DNA of 64,000 nt from Muricea muricata. Lineage: Eukaryota > Cnidaria > Anthozoa > Malacalcyonacea > Plexauridae. Under the pieces are notes generated by a model. It had not been told where the DNA came from. It did not search any database and saw nothing but the letters and a program-made list of their open reading frames with translations. This document shows positions 12,078 to 23,380 of this stretch, piece by piece; position 1 is the first letter of the stretch; each line of letters begins with the position of its first letter. The translations under genes were made by a program, and so were the position numbers. The stretch covers positions 27,926,282 to 27,990,281 of the forward strand of contig OY979718.1 in assembly GCA_963855995.1 (NCBI GenBank). The letters are read 5' to 3'.

Positions 12078-15000
12078 TCATGACATTAATTCATTAAATG
12101 CCAATTGGTGAGTTCTCTTGGCTTCTTCAGCGACAGGCTTAAATAAGTCATTGGTTTTTGGTTGACCTTGAGGCTGCCTTCTCTTTGTTCCGTTTACCAC
12201 CTTTCGACATGCCACTGTTGCTGGTTGGACTGGAATCTTTCCCTTTCTTGCTTTCTTTACAATAGAAGTGATAGTGTGACAGGCATTGTAAATACCAGCT
12301 GCACCAAAACTATAAAAGCATGTTGCCAGCTTAGATTTTTGCATATTGTGAGCACGGTCTGCAAACTTCAGCACACCTCTTAAAAAAATTCTGATCAGAT
12401 CCATCCAGCCACCCCTTTAAGAATCTTACCATCTGATCTAAAGCTGTGCTGCGTTCTTCCACTGTTACAAGATCTTGCCGCTTGTATCGGCTCGGTAGAG
12501 TATTCGAGTGTAAATCAGAACTATCAACAGCATCATCAAGTGGTAGCTCCAAAGAGTGGGACTGTTGATCGACAGTTGGTAAACTAACGATTCGGTCATG
12601 TAAACCCTAATGCAAATTAAGAGGCAGAGACTTTCCTAAAACAGGTGACAAAAGTAGCAATTAATTAAAAAGTGATCAACATTCACATCAGAAGTGGTTA
12701 TTATATCCTGACATTGCCAAACAGTTTATCCAACATTCCCCACCCAAATACAGGGTGATTTAATTTTATGCTCAGTGGGGAAGTTTGCAGCCTAATGGGT
12801 TAAATTTTCTTATCCAACTTTTCATTTGGAATAGGGAAAGAGTAATATTAAACTATTGGCTTTGTACAATAGCATATTCACTTTCATAACAAAAACACTT
12901 TACCTATTGCAATTTGAGCATACATTTGCCTTTGTTCTTTGCTGAATATTGGCAAGAAATTGATGGAAGTTGACACTTTGTTGATCCATAACAAATACCA
13001 GTGCTTGCAGGGTGATCCATTAATGTCCACCAAGTAACTTTCTCCATCTTTACTCTAGCTTGGTACAACGAACAAGTTTTCACCAGCTTTGGATGTATTC
13101 ACGAATGCTGACTTTCGATCTTCAACAATGTTTATTTGGTATCCAACTGCCCCCCTTTTTCCCATTTCCTTTGAAACGACAGCTGTAAATCTTCCTGAAG
13201 CTACGGGCAAGAGATTGTTGCGGCAATTCTACCTGGTCAAACTCTGTTGTTAATTTATCGAGCAGACCAACAACATTTACTTCTTTCTGCCAATTAAAAA
13301 CTTCATTTTTGTCACCAAAACCGTGCCTCGCAGTTATTATTGGTGTTATTCCCTCTTAAGGGCAGATTCATTCTATAACAAAGAGCTCATGACTCACAAT
13401 CTTCATACACATCTTGGATATATGTACCAAAAAATTGGGATATTTTAGCACAACCTCATTTGAAAAAAAGAACTCATACAGATCATTTTTTCTTCTTCAC
13501 TTCCGGCATATAAAATCCTCTTGAATAGGTGAAACAGGTGCTTCAAATTAAAACTTATCATAAAAAAATCACATTATTAGATAACCTATTACCCACAATA
13601 GGGCCACTTATACGAGCGAAAATAAGCCGCGGCTTAAATAGGCCGCGGCTTAAATAAGTCGAGAACACAACCTTTTATACGCCAGTTTTACTAAATTTAT
13701 TAAAATAGCCCAAAACACTCGTATAAATAGGACAACACATCATATAAACAGACTTGCCTTGGTCGCGAACATCATATTAATAAACTAAACTAATAATAAA
13801 TAATATCAATAAATATCGTATAAATAGACTTGGCTGACTTGCCTGGGTCGCGAACGAAGCGTTTTTACGAGGTTTTCCCGCCTAAAATTGGCCGCGGCAA
13901 ATTTAAGACGAGGCCCGAACCCTGGGCAAAAATTAGCTGCGGCTTATTTTAGTCGCAAAGAAATTGTACGTTTATACAGACGCTCTCGAGTTATTTAAGC
14001 CGCGGCCTACCTAAACCGCGGCTTATTTTCGCTCGTATAAATGGCCCTAATGTCATCTTGCTTTTGTAAACCAATTCTATAAAATTTTAAATAAGGAATG
14101 GGTATGTTAGGGATCCAGGGAGGTGAATTTTCGTAAGAAATCGGAAATAACAAGATGATCAATCAAACTGTAGTAGTGCTAGCAGGTGTGTGGTACATTA
14201 TGTTGACGGGTGGGCAGGCAAATCGACCCCTAGTCCAAATATTAAAAATGAAAGTTGCACACTGGCATTCAGCAATGAAATAGAGTTAAAAATTAACAAA
14301 ACTTTTGGTAATGTATTCCATTCCCATTTTCAGGCAAACTATTTTTTGTAGCAATAAGAAAATTTTGGCAAAAGGGTCATTGTAAATGTTTTTTAAGAGG
14401 TTTACTGGTGGCACTAAAAACCATTGAGAGGAGGAGGGGGTTGCGGAAATCCTTAAAAATCCCAATTAATTTTAGGCAATTTAAGAATGTTAACTATTAC
14501 CATTTTGTGGACTCTTTTCATGAGTGGAGTAATAATGACCAGAATAAATGGCTAGTTAATGGCTTCATCAAACTTTTGAAACGTCAAAACATAGTCTTCA
14601 TCTTGTGCCTTCAGATTCTTTATTCACTCCTCAAGTGCTGAAAACATGTTTGATAGGCTTCCACATCCAAATTGCTCTTTCTTGAACTCTGTGAAAATAT
14701 CGTTGAAGTCTTTTCGCCTTGGTGCTTGTGAACGATCAGAAAGTCTCTTGTGATACTCAAGATCATCCTTGCTTTCATTCATGAGCTGCATCGATAGCTC
14801 TCGACAGCCTGCAACTGCTAACAAGCCCAGAGCAAAAATTTCTTTAATTTGCCTTACCATCAAGTCTGGTATATCTTTGAAACTTTATGAGCGCAATGAA
14901 TCGAGCGAGTGGTTATGGCTTCATTCAGTATCAATGGATGAAGAAAAATCTTCATGTTCTGTATTTTGGCCAATTCGCACAATCAAAGAGAAAAGGCAAT

Positions 15001-15118
15001 TGGTGTTCTTGAACCGCTTAGTTGGTTTGGATGTCAAAACTTGATCCGGCAGTTTTGTAGCTTCGTATCGGGTGTTATGGTGACACGTGAAATACTTCGC
15101 CAAAACTGTCTTCGCCAA
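12078..15118 (-). pseudogene. FAR1/SWIM Mutator-like transposase remnant
   Basis: In minus-strand order, 15118-14921 encodes a FAR1/FLYWCH-like zinc region (YFTCHHNTRYE ... NTNCLFSLIVRI). Next, 14863-14624 encodes a helical segment (IKEIFALGLLAVAGCRELSM ... PRRKDFNDIFTEF). Around 13260-13000 is a SWIM-like stretch (ENLFVVPS, stop, SKDGESYLVDI, then CKHWYLLW). Finally 12552-12078 is a C-terminal part with KIPVQPATVACRK and a basic tail. This domain order (FAR1 N-terminus, MULE catalytic region, SWIM finger, basic tail) is that of Mutator-like transposases or their domesticated relatives. The catalytic middle is missing, and a 447-bp MITE sits at 13601-14047. At least one in-frame stop and several frame breaks make it a pseudogene, although some gaps may be introns. 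Confidence 0.6.
13601..14047. mobile_element. TA-flanked MITE (447 bp) with GGGCCACTTATACGAGCG termini
   Basis: Terminal inverted repeats of about 50 bp contain several copies of GCCGCGGCTTA. The left end begins GGGCCACTTATACGAGCG, and the right end is CGCTCGTATAAATGGCCC. TA dinucleotides flank at 13599-13600 and 14048-14049. The repeats GCCGCGGC make the ends GC-rich against AT-rich surroundings. It is inserted in the Mutator-like remnant. Confidence 0.85.
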
Positions 15119-15349
15119 AACAAAAAGTTGTTTTCTGATTTTTTAGTCTCTAGGATTCAACCATGACACAAATCATTCGAGACGTCTGGCTCTCAAGAAA
15201 GATTTGCAATAAGATTTCGCAGCACTGTGTGATGTGTATACCTCTGCAAAGGAGTATCTTTTTGGCGAATTGTCAAAGTTGACAAAGGAAATATCGGATG
15301 CGAATAAGTTAGCCAAGAAGGTTCGACCCCCCCCCCCAAGCACCAGTCA

Positions 15350-15760
15350 TTATAAGAAGCAGTACCACAGCCAAAACGGCAAGAGAAGAGCTTCCTTGGC
15401 TTGACCATCGAGGAGTGGGTCCGCTTTAAGCAACTTTTGTTCGAGGTCCCATTTATACACAGCTGGATCCTCTCCCGGTCGTAGCGTTCTTGCTTCGAAC
15501 TCCGCGTAAAAATTCTCTCGTTGGGCTGTAGGGCCCATGGCACCAATGACCATTTTGACTGCATCTTTATAGGTCTTTCTTTCGTCTGCAGGCATCGCGT
15601 AGAAATGACTGGCTGCAGGTCCGCGAAGGAACGCGGGCAATTTCTTGATCCTGTCTTCTTCTTCTTTCCAGTCGTTTGCTAGTAAACACGCGTCAAATTC
15701 TCGCAGCCACGTTGCCAGATCTGAGCTGCCATCAAATTTTCCAGGTAGAATGGATGTCAT
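15350..15760 (-). pseudogene. Retrotransposon gag-like fragment
   Basis: The minus strand reads GKFDGSSDLATWLREFDACL, then KKLPAFLRGPAASHFY, then FYAEFEARTLRPGEDPAVY, the layout of Ty3/gypsy-type Gag capsid N-terminal regions (an F.G..D...W...F start and an L.G.A...F helix). The frame changes near 15440, where a parallel frame continues, and no zinc knuckle or protease follows. A short purine/C-rich run lies just downstream (15329-15339). It is the 5' part of a retroelement with everything downstream lost. Confidence 0.7.
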
Positions 15761-16029
15761 TTTCCCTTTGAGCTCTCAGGTGGTTTTCTCTAAATACCCT
15801 ATTTCATATCCCACCACTGAGCACCAAATTTGTAACGTGCACGAGCTTTCGTACAAACACTCAGTCACACGTTCAGAGTTCAACTGATTTATTTTTTTCT
15901 TTTCTTTAATTTAGCTAATTACATTTCCATTACGTTTGTCAATCAATGTTCCTCAGCGTTAATTCGATTTCCCCTTGATCAAAGTTCGTTTAATTAACAC
16001 CAATACAATTATCTTAATTTACACGTTAC

Positions 16030-16203
16030 ATAGACAAGAACAAATATATTCTCCAGATTCATCAACATTACATGTCCCTCCAGTTTGACATGGAGAGGGA
16101 AAACAAATGTGCGCGAAAACAACAAAATTGTGGTCAGTTTAATAAATCGCATAATTGCACCGGCAGTCTCTGCCGTACGACTAGCGTTAGTTTGCTTAAC
16201 CAT
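16030..16203 (-). pseudogene. Inverted partial copy of an EGF-domain exon
   Basis: This is the reverse complement of 17160-17310 at roughly 90 percent identity by eye. In its own frame it keeps an uninterrupted EGF half (ICFPSPCQTGGTCNVDESG, then EYICSCL) and then leaves homology before the last loop. The splice acceptor that precedes the plus-strand copy (TTTTAG) reads TTTTCG here, so the exon could not be spliced in. Truncation plus the lost acceptor mark it as dead, although its reading frame is better preserved than that of the plus-strand copy. Confidence 0.75.
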
Positions 16204-16408
16204 GCATGGTCAATAATTAACAACTTCGTGCACCTCAATTATATACAATCTAATTTTTCATTACTTTAGTCAATATCTTTAGATTCGCGCATCATTTTTC
16301 TTGAAGTTAGTTGCAAAATTAATGCTTAAAAGTTAAAAGATCGGTATTTTCAAACTTTTATAAGATACAGCGCAGGCACCCTGACCGCTCTCTATTATCT
16401 CTCTTCAG

Positions 16409-17041
16409 TAAGCAATTGTTCTTCCTCTCCGTGCTTAAAGGAAAATGGCAATATATTCTCTTATCAGCTTATTTTTAAAAAGCTTTGAAGTAATTGTAAA
16501 ATCCGTTGTTATTTTTTTGGCAACATACTTAGATTCTGAAACATTGAAGGACAAATAACATTAGCCACCCGCCATCTTGTTTTATAATTAGGTCAATTTT
16601 AATGACGTCACAGCCTGGGTAGACAGTATAAAACCTGCTCTCAATTATTTTAATTTTAATGAAATTCTCTTGAACACTTCGCATTTGATGTAAGAAGTAT
16701 ATACATATAAATTTAGTTGGTTTTCAACATTTAACATACTTGGTTATTGCTTCTTCAAGAGAAAAAACAATTATCCAGGTTGTGACGTCATGGACTTTTT
16801 GAATATCCAAGATGGCGGATGACTAGTGACTTTGCCCTTTTTTGTCCTTCAATATTTCAAAAACTGAGCATGTTACCAAAAAATTAACAAGAGATGTTAC
16901 GGTTATCTTAAAAGTTCTTATCAATAAGACGGTAAAAAATATATTGCTGTTTCCCTTTAAATAACGGATCATGCGTTGTCCATGGATCTACAGGATATCT
17001 TTGTACATGTCTACCTGGATATTCAGGCGCTCGTTGTGAAA
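16409..17041 (+). pseudogene. EGF-domain exon split by a TTAA MITE
   Basis: After a CTTCAG acceptor (ends 16408) the exon reads SNCSSSPC, then meets the TTAA of a 518-bp insertion. Immediately after the second TTAA the frame resumes with NNGSCVVHGSTGYLC and TCLPGYSGARCE, ending in a GTAAG donor after 17041. With the insertion and one TTAA discounted the two halves are in one frame, with six cysteines in the usual EGF spacing and phase 1-1 ends, the standard shape of an extracellular EGF exon. The gene it belonged to is not identified; no other plus-strand exons of it are evident upstream. Confidence 0.82.
16439..16956. mobile_element. TTAA-flanked MITE (518 bp) inserted in an EGF exon
   Basis: TTAA is at 16435-16438 and 16957-16960. 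The ends are AGGAAAATGGCAATATATT and, inverted, AGGGAAACAGCAATATATT. The arms are inverted repeats of about 200 bp, sharing blocks such as GACGTCA, CGCCATCTTG and GAAGGACAAA. The left TTAA and its continuation complete the reading frame of the EGF exon it interrupts, which fixes the insertion point to the base. The superfamily is piggyBac or Kolobok by its target. Confidence 0.9.
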
Positions 17042-17222
17042 GTAAGAAACATACAGTAATCTTTTAAATAGTTAAAATTATAAAACATTCCTTGAAAAAT
17101 CACGAAAAATCGTCCCAGAGACCAACATGCATTAGGTTGAGCTAACTAACCCTAGCTGAGAGGCAAAAACTGCCGGTGCAATTATGCGATTTATTAAACT
17201 GACCACAATTTTGTTGTTTTAG

Positions 17223-17348
17223 CGCACATTTGTTCTCCCTTCTCCATGTCAAAATGGAGGGACATGTAATGTTGATGAATCTGGAAAATATATTTGTTCT
17301 TGTCTACCTGGATACTACTTCGGCAATCATTGCGAAACTAAGAAATAA
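17223..17348 (+). pseudogene. Second EGF-domain exon, frameshifted and with a lost donor
   Basis: After a TTTTAG acceptor this exon reads HICSP, then an extra T in the CCCTTCT run (about 17240) shifts the frame. The shifted frame gives PCQNGGTCNVDESGKYIC and SCLPGYYFGNHCE. The expected donor (GAAAGTAAG in the preceding exon) reads GAAACTAAG here, so the frame runs on to KK and a TAA stop. The downstream flank is homologous to that of the previous EGF exon, so the two arose by tandem duplication. It may have served as a terminal exon before the frameshift. Confidence 0.78.
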
Positions 17349-17526
17349 TATTCTTACACCTTTAAAATTATAAAGAGTTCATTGAAATATCAAAAGTATC
17401 GTTGCAGAGACCCACATCAATTAATTACCACAATTCGCAATTAATATTCTAGAAGTGTAAACACAAAAAATTTGTCAACAAATATTCCTTGCAAACGTGT
17501 ATGTAAATTTTAATATTTCCTCAATA

Positions 17527-17584
17527 AAGGTTGTCCTTTCAAAAGCTTAAACTGTAAACTATGAGCGCAAGGGATGACGGATTG
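17527..17584. repeat. Fragment of the 7.2-kb MITE family
   Basis: Matches, in inverted orientation, the 7373-7434 end of the MITE in the LECT2 intron, including AAACTGTAAACTATGAGCG and the GGGATGACGGATTGT block. The other end is not obvious. Confidence 0.6.
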
Positions 17585-17793
17585 TTTATTTTCGCCACTA
17601 AACACGTTATTACTTCTTTCAGACAGAATAAAGTATGATGTGAGACAGGCTGTAAAGCCATAAACTTTGCCACGCATAACACTATATATGGGCTTCGCTT
17701 TGTGTATAACTAAAACATATTTATGTTGCAGATTGAATTTGGACTTTCAATCATCCCATGCAAAAGGAAATACTATCGCATTTTGTGTCGTTA

Positions 17794-20700
17794 TTAACAT
17801 ACCAACATGTGCGACTTACAAAACGTTTTCTTGCACCAGACCCTTTCAGCTGAACTGCTGTTCACCCATATCCACTGAGCTGTTGAGTCGATATATGGTC
17901 TTGTTTTCCATGTTGGATTGTTTTTGTTCACACCATAAGTTTTTGCACCTTGCCATGTTACAGAATTCTCACATTCAGTGGTAGCACACGAGCTCATGTC
18001 AGCACATTGCCACGTATCATCTGTGACCACGCCATTGCTGAATGAGGCAAGTATGCCACCCGGACTCCCTCGCCCATTATCACCTTTAATTATGACAACT
18101 TTTGTATCTCCGGGTAAGGCAAATCTGTCTGTTATCGTCCAGTCGGGTGTTAGATCGTGCTTTTCACCTGTATCGACCATTAGGCTTCCTTCATTGTCAA
18201 TAGTTATATTAGCTTCGATGTCAATTACAGCATTAGCTTGGGAAAAAAAAGAAAAATTTTGACACCTGTGTACCAAAGTTCAAGCTTCAAATATGTTTGT
18301 TTAAGGTGGGGGTCTACCTGAAACAACTCGGAAAAATTGATTTTGGGATTTTTGCCCAAAAACCTTCCTTAGCATCTACACAATGTACTTGAATTGTTTT
18401 TTTGTGTGATATTGTCTTGTAAAAGATGTTAAAATGGGTTTAAATGGGACTCTTTATTTTTGAATTCCTTTACCATGGAAACGAAGATGCAATTCGTGGA
18501 TATTATCCAGTTTTTCGATCGATATTCTAGTTTCTCCCCTCCCTTAATACAAAAATACATTGTGGGCTCACTTGTAGAAAGATTTAGCAGCGGTTACATG
18601 CTTTGAATCCTTTACCGGCCGATAGTTTCAGCAAATATAAGACATATTAAATAATGAACTAAAAGCAAGCAGAGAACTGCAGTTGTTTAATTAATACCGC
18701 TGAACAATATAACAGCAGAGAACTTGTAACGTAATCGTTAAATTAATTTGCTTACGTAATTTTGCTGACGCATACTAAGTTTAATTTAAATAGTACGCGC
18801 TTATAGTTAACGCCATACTTGTAAAATTTCTGCTGAAGATGAGTCAAATGACTCGAAATATACAGTATTTAATTGTGTAAAGTCTAATTATGCACACTTT
18901 ATTCGGAATTACTTTAGTCTTACATGCTTTGGCTATGCGTTCTTTTTCCATTATGCATATTTGTTTTGGAAATTGCTATATACAACGCTGGGTGACTTGA
19001 CTAAACTTTCGAAAATCGACTGCTTTTGTGTTGTTTTATTTGAAATATGGTTGGCGTGAAAGATATAGAAGTAAATACAAAAACAAAAGAAGGAGTTAAG
19101 GGTTTTCTGGAGTCCTAACGTAGTCAAAAGATGAGAATCAACCTGGTTGTCATAAAGATGAACAGCCATCTACAAGCTCGGGCGCTGAGAGTCTGAGACC
19201 ACCGACGATACTTTGGATCAAGTATCTGCCCCAGTTGGGGAGCGTCTAGGCATCAACTTACCGACCGAAGGGTTTTTTCAACTAGCAATCACTCATCTAG
19301 CGACTCCGATGCTGAAAATGAAGAAGGTGTAAGCAGCAGTTACCGACTTATTGATGTCAACCTGTTGTCAGCCACGTTGTCAGATATTCATAAATGTCTA
19401 GAAGGTTTGTTACTATTTTAAATGCCTCTTTGTTTGATCAGTTTGCTTACAATGAGCGAAATAACTACTGATTAAGATATATTCATAAGATAATATAAGT
19501 TAGGTAACTTCTGCTTTTAAGATATATTCATTGATATATTTATTTTAAATTAATTTACTTGAAATACTTTCTAAATGCTGATTGTGGCATTGTGGTATTT
19601 CAGGTCAACTTGGTTTTAGTGAAAATACTGATGGTAGGGCTGGCTTGATATCTGAGTTTTCAGTGGAGTGTTCAGAGTGTAACAATTCCACAAAAATGCC
19701 TACATCGACAACCACAACAGATAAAGGTTGATCATTGGTTGTGAACCAGAAAAGTTGTACGTGTACCATTCTTTGGAGGTGGGGGTTATGAATCATTGTC
19801 ATCATTTTGCGGCATCATGAACATGCCATGTATATCAAAGCAGGGATATGACAACCAAGTGAATATTATTTTGGAAGCACAAGAAGCAGAGGCTGAGGCT
19901 GAGCTATTGAAAGCTGGAGAGAAATTGAGAAAACTTATAAAATGAAGACGATACTGATCTGGATCCAGGCGACACGAGCAAGGACGGTGATGGCATTACT
20001 GATGCGACAGTCAGTTTTGACAGTACATGGGCAAACAAAGGATTCACCTCTCTTTTGGGGGTTTTCTTTGCTATGAATTAAGTTGCAAATTTGTTGACTG
20101 TTTATGACTTTTAGCTGTAGTATTGAATTTCCCGAAATGTGGTAATTTCCAGCTTTGAGAAAAGATATCTCGGCAGGGATTTTACCAATTTTGCTCAAAT
20201 TTTCAGGGTGGCTAAAGCCCAACTAGGTAAGTGTTTTAAGTGATGGAATTTGGCATAGGGTAAATTGCCACAAATTTGGACAGGAAACCCATTAAAAATT
20301 CCTGCGATAAATTAAGCTTATACTTTGTGAACATGTTATGGAAAGACTATTTGGAATATCAAAAATCCCATCGCTTAATTCATTCTGCACTCTTTGAACC
20401 CCACAAAAATTAAAAAACAATATGTTTTTAGTGTAAATCAGAACAGACATCTCTTCTCAAGCATGACTCAGTATCCGGAAAGAATGATCATGCTTTAAGG
20501 CAGAAAATATTAAACTGTTTGTCAGATAGAACTTTTTAACTAGAATATTTGAATTCCTTGTGTCTCGTTAGCTTTCCAATGATATATGGTTTTATCTAAA
20601 TATAATATATTCCATTCTGTCGCCTTTCAATTTTGAACATCCCGAAACCGCCCATTTTCCGAAAAACAAGGGTGGGTTTATTTAAAAGGGGGGGATGAGT

Positions 20701-21749
20701 AATAATGCTCTCACACACATTATGTCACTCATAAATGTTTGGTGCGTCATTTTGACCGATTAGTTTAGCGAGAAAATTTTCGCGCATTGTTTTTGAATTT
20801 TTTGTCGGATATTTTACACCACGTAGTTTTCCAAAAGGCTGGGGGATAAAAAGGGATGATAAAGGGGCGGGGGGATTAAACCCCTTTCCGAACTATGTAA
20901 GTGTTTGATTTAAAGGATTGCTGTCACGAGAAGATGCAGCATGCGAGCTTTTCGTGGGATCATTGTTTGACAGGTCGTATGTTCGGTTGGCATTTTGCAC
21001 TAGATTCCCGCTCAGGACAATCATCACATGCAGAACAATTTAACTTTTTGCGTCCTGGAACACATACCTGACCAGGTACAAAATCAGAGCGCAGTAACAC
21101 GGCGATAGATGAAGAGTTATGACGCGAAAGGACCTTTTAACAACAACTAACCCTTACTTATATTGTCCCTGGTTTCATTCTCAAGTTTCTTGGGTACTTT
21201 AGGAATGCAACTGGCATTATACTCCTAGAAAAGAGAAAACGTATCACTACTGTACGCCATTCATTATTCTCGAACTCTCACTGCACAAATGGGAAATTAG
21301 ACAATAAGAGTACAGGTCACGTAATAGCAGAGACCTAAATATCCTGCAAAAGAAGTTTGACTTTTTGAAGGTGACGATAAAATTCCTCCCCGTCGTTTCC
21401 ACATTCAGGAATTTCCTCTCACGAAATTATGTCAAAAATCAAGCTGCTATACGTCAATTAAAGACATGATTTTACAATACATTTCGCAGTGAAAAGTTAA
21501 ATCGAGTCTTGGCAATGACCTTCAGTGGTGTGTCCAAAAAGAGGTACTCAAACGAAGCATGGATCTCCAAAACGAAAGACGTATTATCCAAGAAATGATG
21601 CAAGAATTCACATTTGTTGGAATGATTGGCTGAGGTAGCCCGTTCGTAGTTCATAGACCTGCAGCATGGATTTGCTTTGCACTCTTCAATACATTCCCTT
21701 TGTGAGGAAACATTGCGCACTTCAAGGACTGGGACGTCAAATCGAGATC
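17794..21749 (-). CDS. PAN/Apple-domain secreted or surface protein, 3' part (3 exons seen)
   Basis: The exons are 21749-21520 (230 nt), 21224-21158 (67 nt) and 18236-17794 (443 nt). Their phases agree (1 nt carried in, then 0, then 1), and acceptor/donor dinucleotides are present. The first encodes a PAN/Apple-type domain (SQRECIEECKANPCCRSMNY ... CEFLHHF ... YLFLD). The second is a short linker with an N-glycosylation site (NASC). The last is an extracellular domain of about 146 residues (IDIEANITID, ALPGDTKVVIIKGDNG, TWQCAD, AQWIWV, VWCKKTF) ending in TAA. The WxCxx ... A.WIW ... WC pattern is seen in many cnidarian surface proteins, but I cannot name the domain. The 5' exons and signal peptide were not found. 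The 2.9-kb last intron contains a Mutator-like transposase remnant on the other strand. Confidence 0.75.
19335..20080 (+). pseudogene. Mutator-like transposase remnant (plus strand)
   Basis: Pieces in several frames, in order: SSYRLIDVNLLSATLSDIHKC; then, after a short insertion, GLISEFSVECSECNNST; then FGGGGYESLS with MNMPCISKQGYDNQV (a pattern of the type F-G-x-G-x-x-x-L-x-x-FCG-x-MN-P); then ATVSFDSTWANKGFTSL. The last is the VSxDGTWxKRGxxSL block that contains the first catalytic aspartate of this cnidarian Mutator-like family. Stops and frame changes occur between the pieces and everything after this block is gone. It sits inside an intron of the minus-strand PAN gene. Confidence 0.7.
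20081..21157. other. Intronic stretch, nothing recognised
   Basis: Part of the last intron of the PAN-domain gene. G-rich runs at 20685-20695 and 20838-20880 resemble MITE interiors, but I could not place ends. Confidence 0.4.
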
Positions 21750-22154
21750 CTGAAAGGTAACGCGTTGAAAGACTGAGTTTAGAAAGAAGTCATGCATGTG
21801 GTGTTCAATAATTATCGTCTAAGCGATTATATGTTTATGTCAAAAGCTCTTTAGCTGGGGTTTCTAGCAGTCCTCCATATTGTGCTGGGAATGCAGGATT
21901 CAGCAAGAAAGTTTAACTAATTTTATACTGCATAGAATCTGAAAACGGATATACTGGATGAAAGCTCGACTTCCACTATGACACAAATGTAATTTTTTCT
22001 CAGTGATGAATTACCTGACTTGCCATTGTTAATCGTTCTTAGCTGGAAAACCAGACGAAAATTAAACCAAACTAAGCCCCACAGACCTACGTAGCTTAGA
22101 CGTATCTATAGAGAATGAATTGCCGAAGTTACAGTGTATTTTGGGGAATGAAAG

Positions 22155-22411
22155 CTATCGATTACGTAGCAACAAATATAGTTTATATGGCGTCTTTATA
22201 TCTTCAGCTCTAGTAGTATATACTAACTTTGTAGCGAGGATTGGCAAGAGATTATTTCTGACATGGAAAAAATTTCTTCCGGTTGTGATATCTTGACCAT
22301 GACTATCAGACAAATCAAGAGACAGAGAAGCTTCGATGTCATGAACTGAAGCTTTTGAGCGACATTGGAATATAGTCCGTGGCAAGCATCTTGCGCGTTT
22401 CTTCCTTCCAT
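22155..22411 (-). pseudogene. Possible paralogous exon of the PAN-gene terminal domain
   Basis: After a TTTAG acceptor (minus strand, exon from 22411) one frame reads GRKKRARCLPRTIFQC, then SVHDIEASLSLDLSD, to a stop at 22155. The DIEASLSLD stretch resembles DIEANITID in the terminal exon at 18236-17794, so this may be a diverged, truncated duplicate or the end of a neighbouring gene. A different frame reads MTSKLLCLLICLIVMV, which looks like a signal peptide, but its splice phase does not fit the PAN exon. Uncertain. Confidence 0.3.
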
Positions 22412-22775
22412 CTAAACGAAATAAACAAACCTTTAAAGGGTAGAAGGGACTAGTTCACATTATTCATTAACTCCTGTTCTCATTCAAAACTTTCGAGAAT
22501 CAAGAAGGAAGTGTACCTCGAAACATCAGAACGAGTCTTTTTGACTATATAGGCCTGTCCTCCACAGTAAAAGACTTAGATTGAAACCTTGGCAGAACCT
22601 CTAAATCCTAAAGTCCTAAAATTATTGAAGGGGAGGCTTGGGTTCCTTTGGTACATGGTACTCACCTTATAAATTGAGACGGAATATATACTCAATCTTT
22701 ATTGGCTACAAAAGATCATTCGTTAGTTAGAATTAGAAAGCTTCTACCCACACAGCAGTTTTATGCACATGGGTT

Positions 22776-23380
22776 CAGCAAGCTCCAAATATCCGTATCT
22801 TGACCTCTGAGCAATTGTCTTCAACAGTTTAGAAGAAACACCTGTATAGAAACATCTTTAGAAAACACATCAGCAAAAAAACAAACGTTGCCAGGCACTT
22901 AACGACATTATTGTTATCATACATCTTTAATTCTGTCACGTCCAAGGTTACACTGAATACTTTGTAAAACTGCTTTCAGCACTATCCTATGAAGATATCG
23001 AATTGATGAACAAAACAAAAGTATAAGAATTACTTGTAGCAGTTCACCGGTATTGATTTATTGCGCACGAGGATGTACTTTACAAAACTTACAGTTTTAA
23101 TATCAGTTCAACAAGCCCCAAGTAGCCGTATCTTGACCTCTGAGCAATTGCCTTCAACAGTTTACAAGGAACACCTTTATAGAAACATCTTTAGGAAATG
23201 AGTCAGATCGCAATTAACACAACAGCAAAAAAACAGATGTCGCCAGGTACTTGAAATTGTTATCATACATCTTTAGTTCTGTGACGTCCAAGGTTACGCT
23301 AAATATTTTGTAAAACTGCCTTCAGCATTATCCTATGAAGATATCGAATTGCTGAACAGAACAAAAGTATAACAAGAATA
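22776..23380. repeat. Tandem direct duplication, period about 331 bp, with possible duplicated 3' exon (minus)
   Basis: A unit starting near 22776 (GTATCTTGACCTCTGAGCAA) recurs at about 23108, and a partial third copy of its tail lies at 23617-23665. On the minus strand both full units contain, after a TTTCTATA(C/A)AG acceptor-like site, the same peptide KLLK(T/A)IAQRSRYGYL with a following stop. The conservation of that peptide frame hints at a duplicated terminal coding exon, but no upstream exon was found. Confidence 0.55.

Noticed and set aside
22223-22411. Signal peptide exon for the PAN-domain gene (MTSKLLCLLICLIVMV)
   Set aside because: No donor gives the phase the PAN exon needs, and the same stretch has an acceptor and a better alternative frame.
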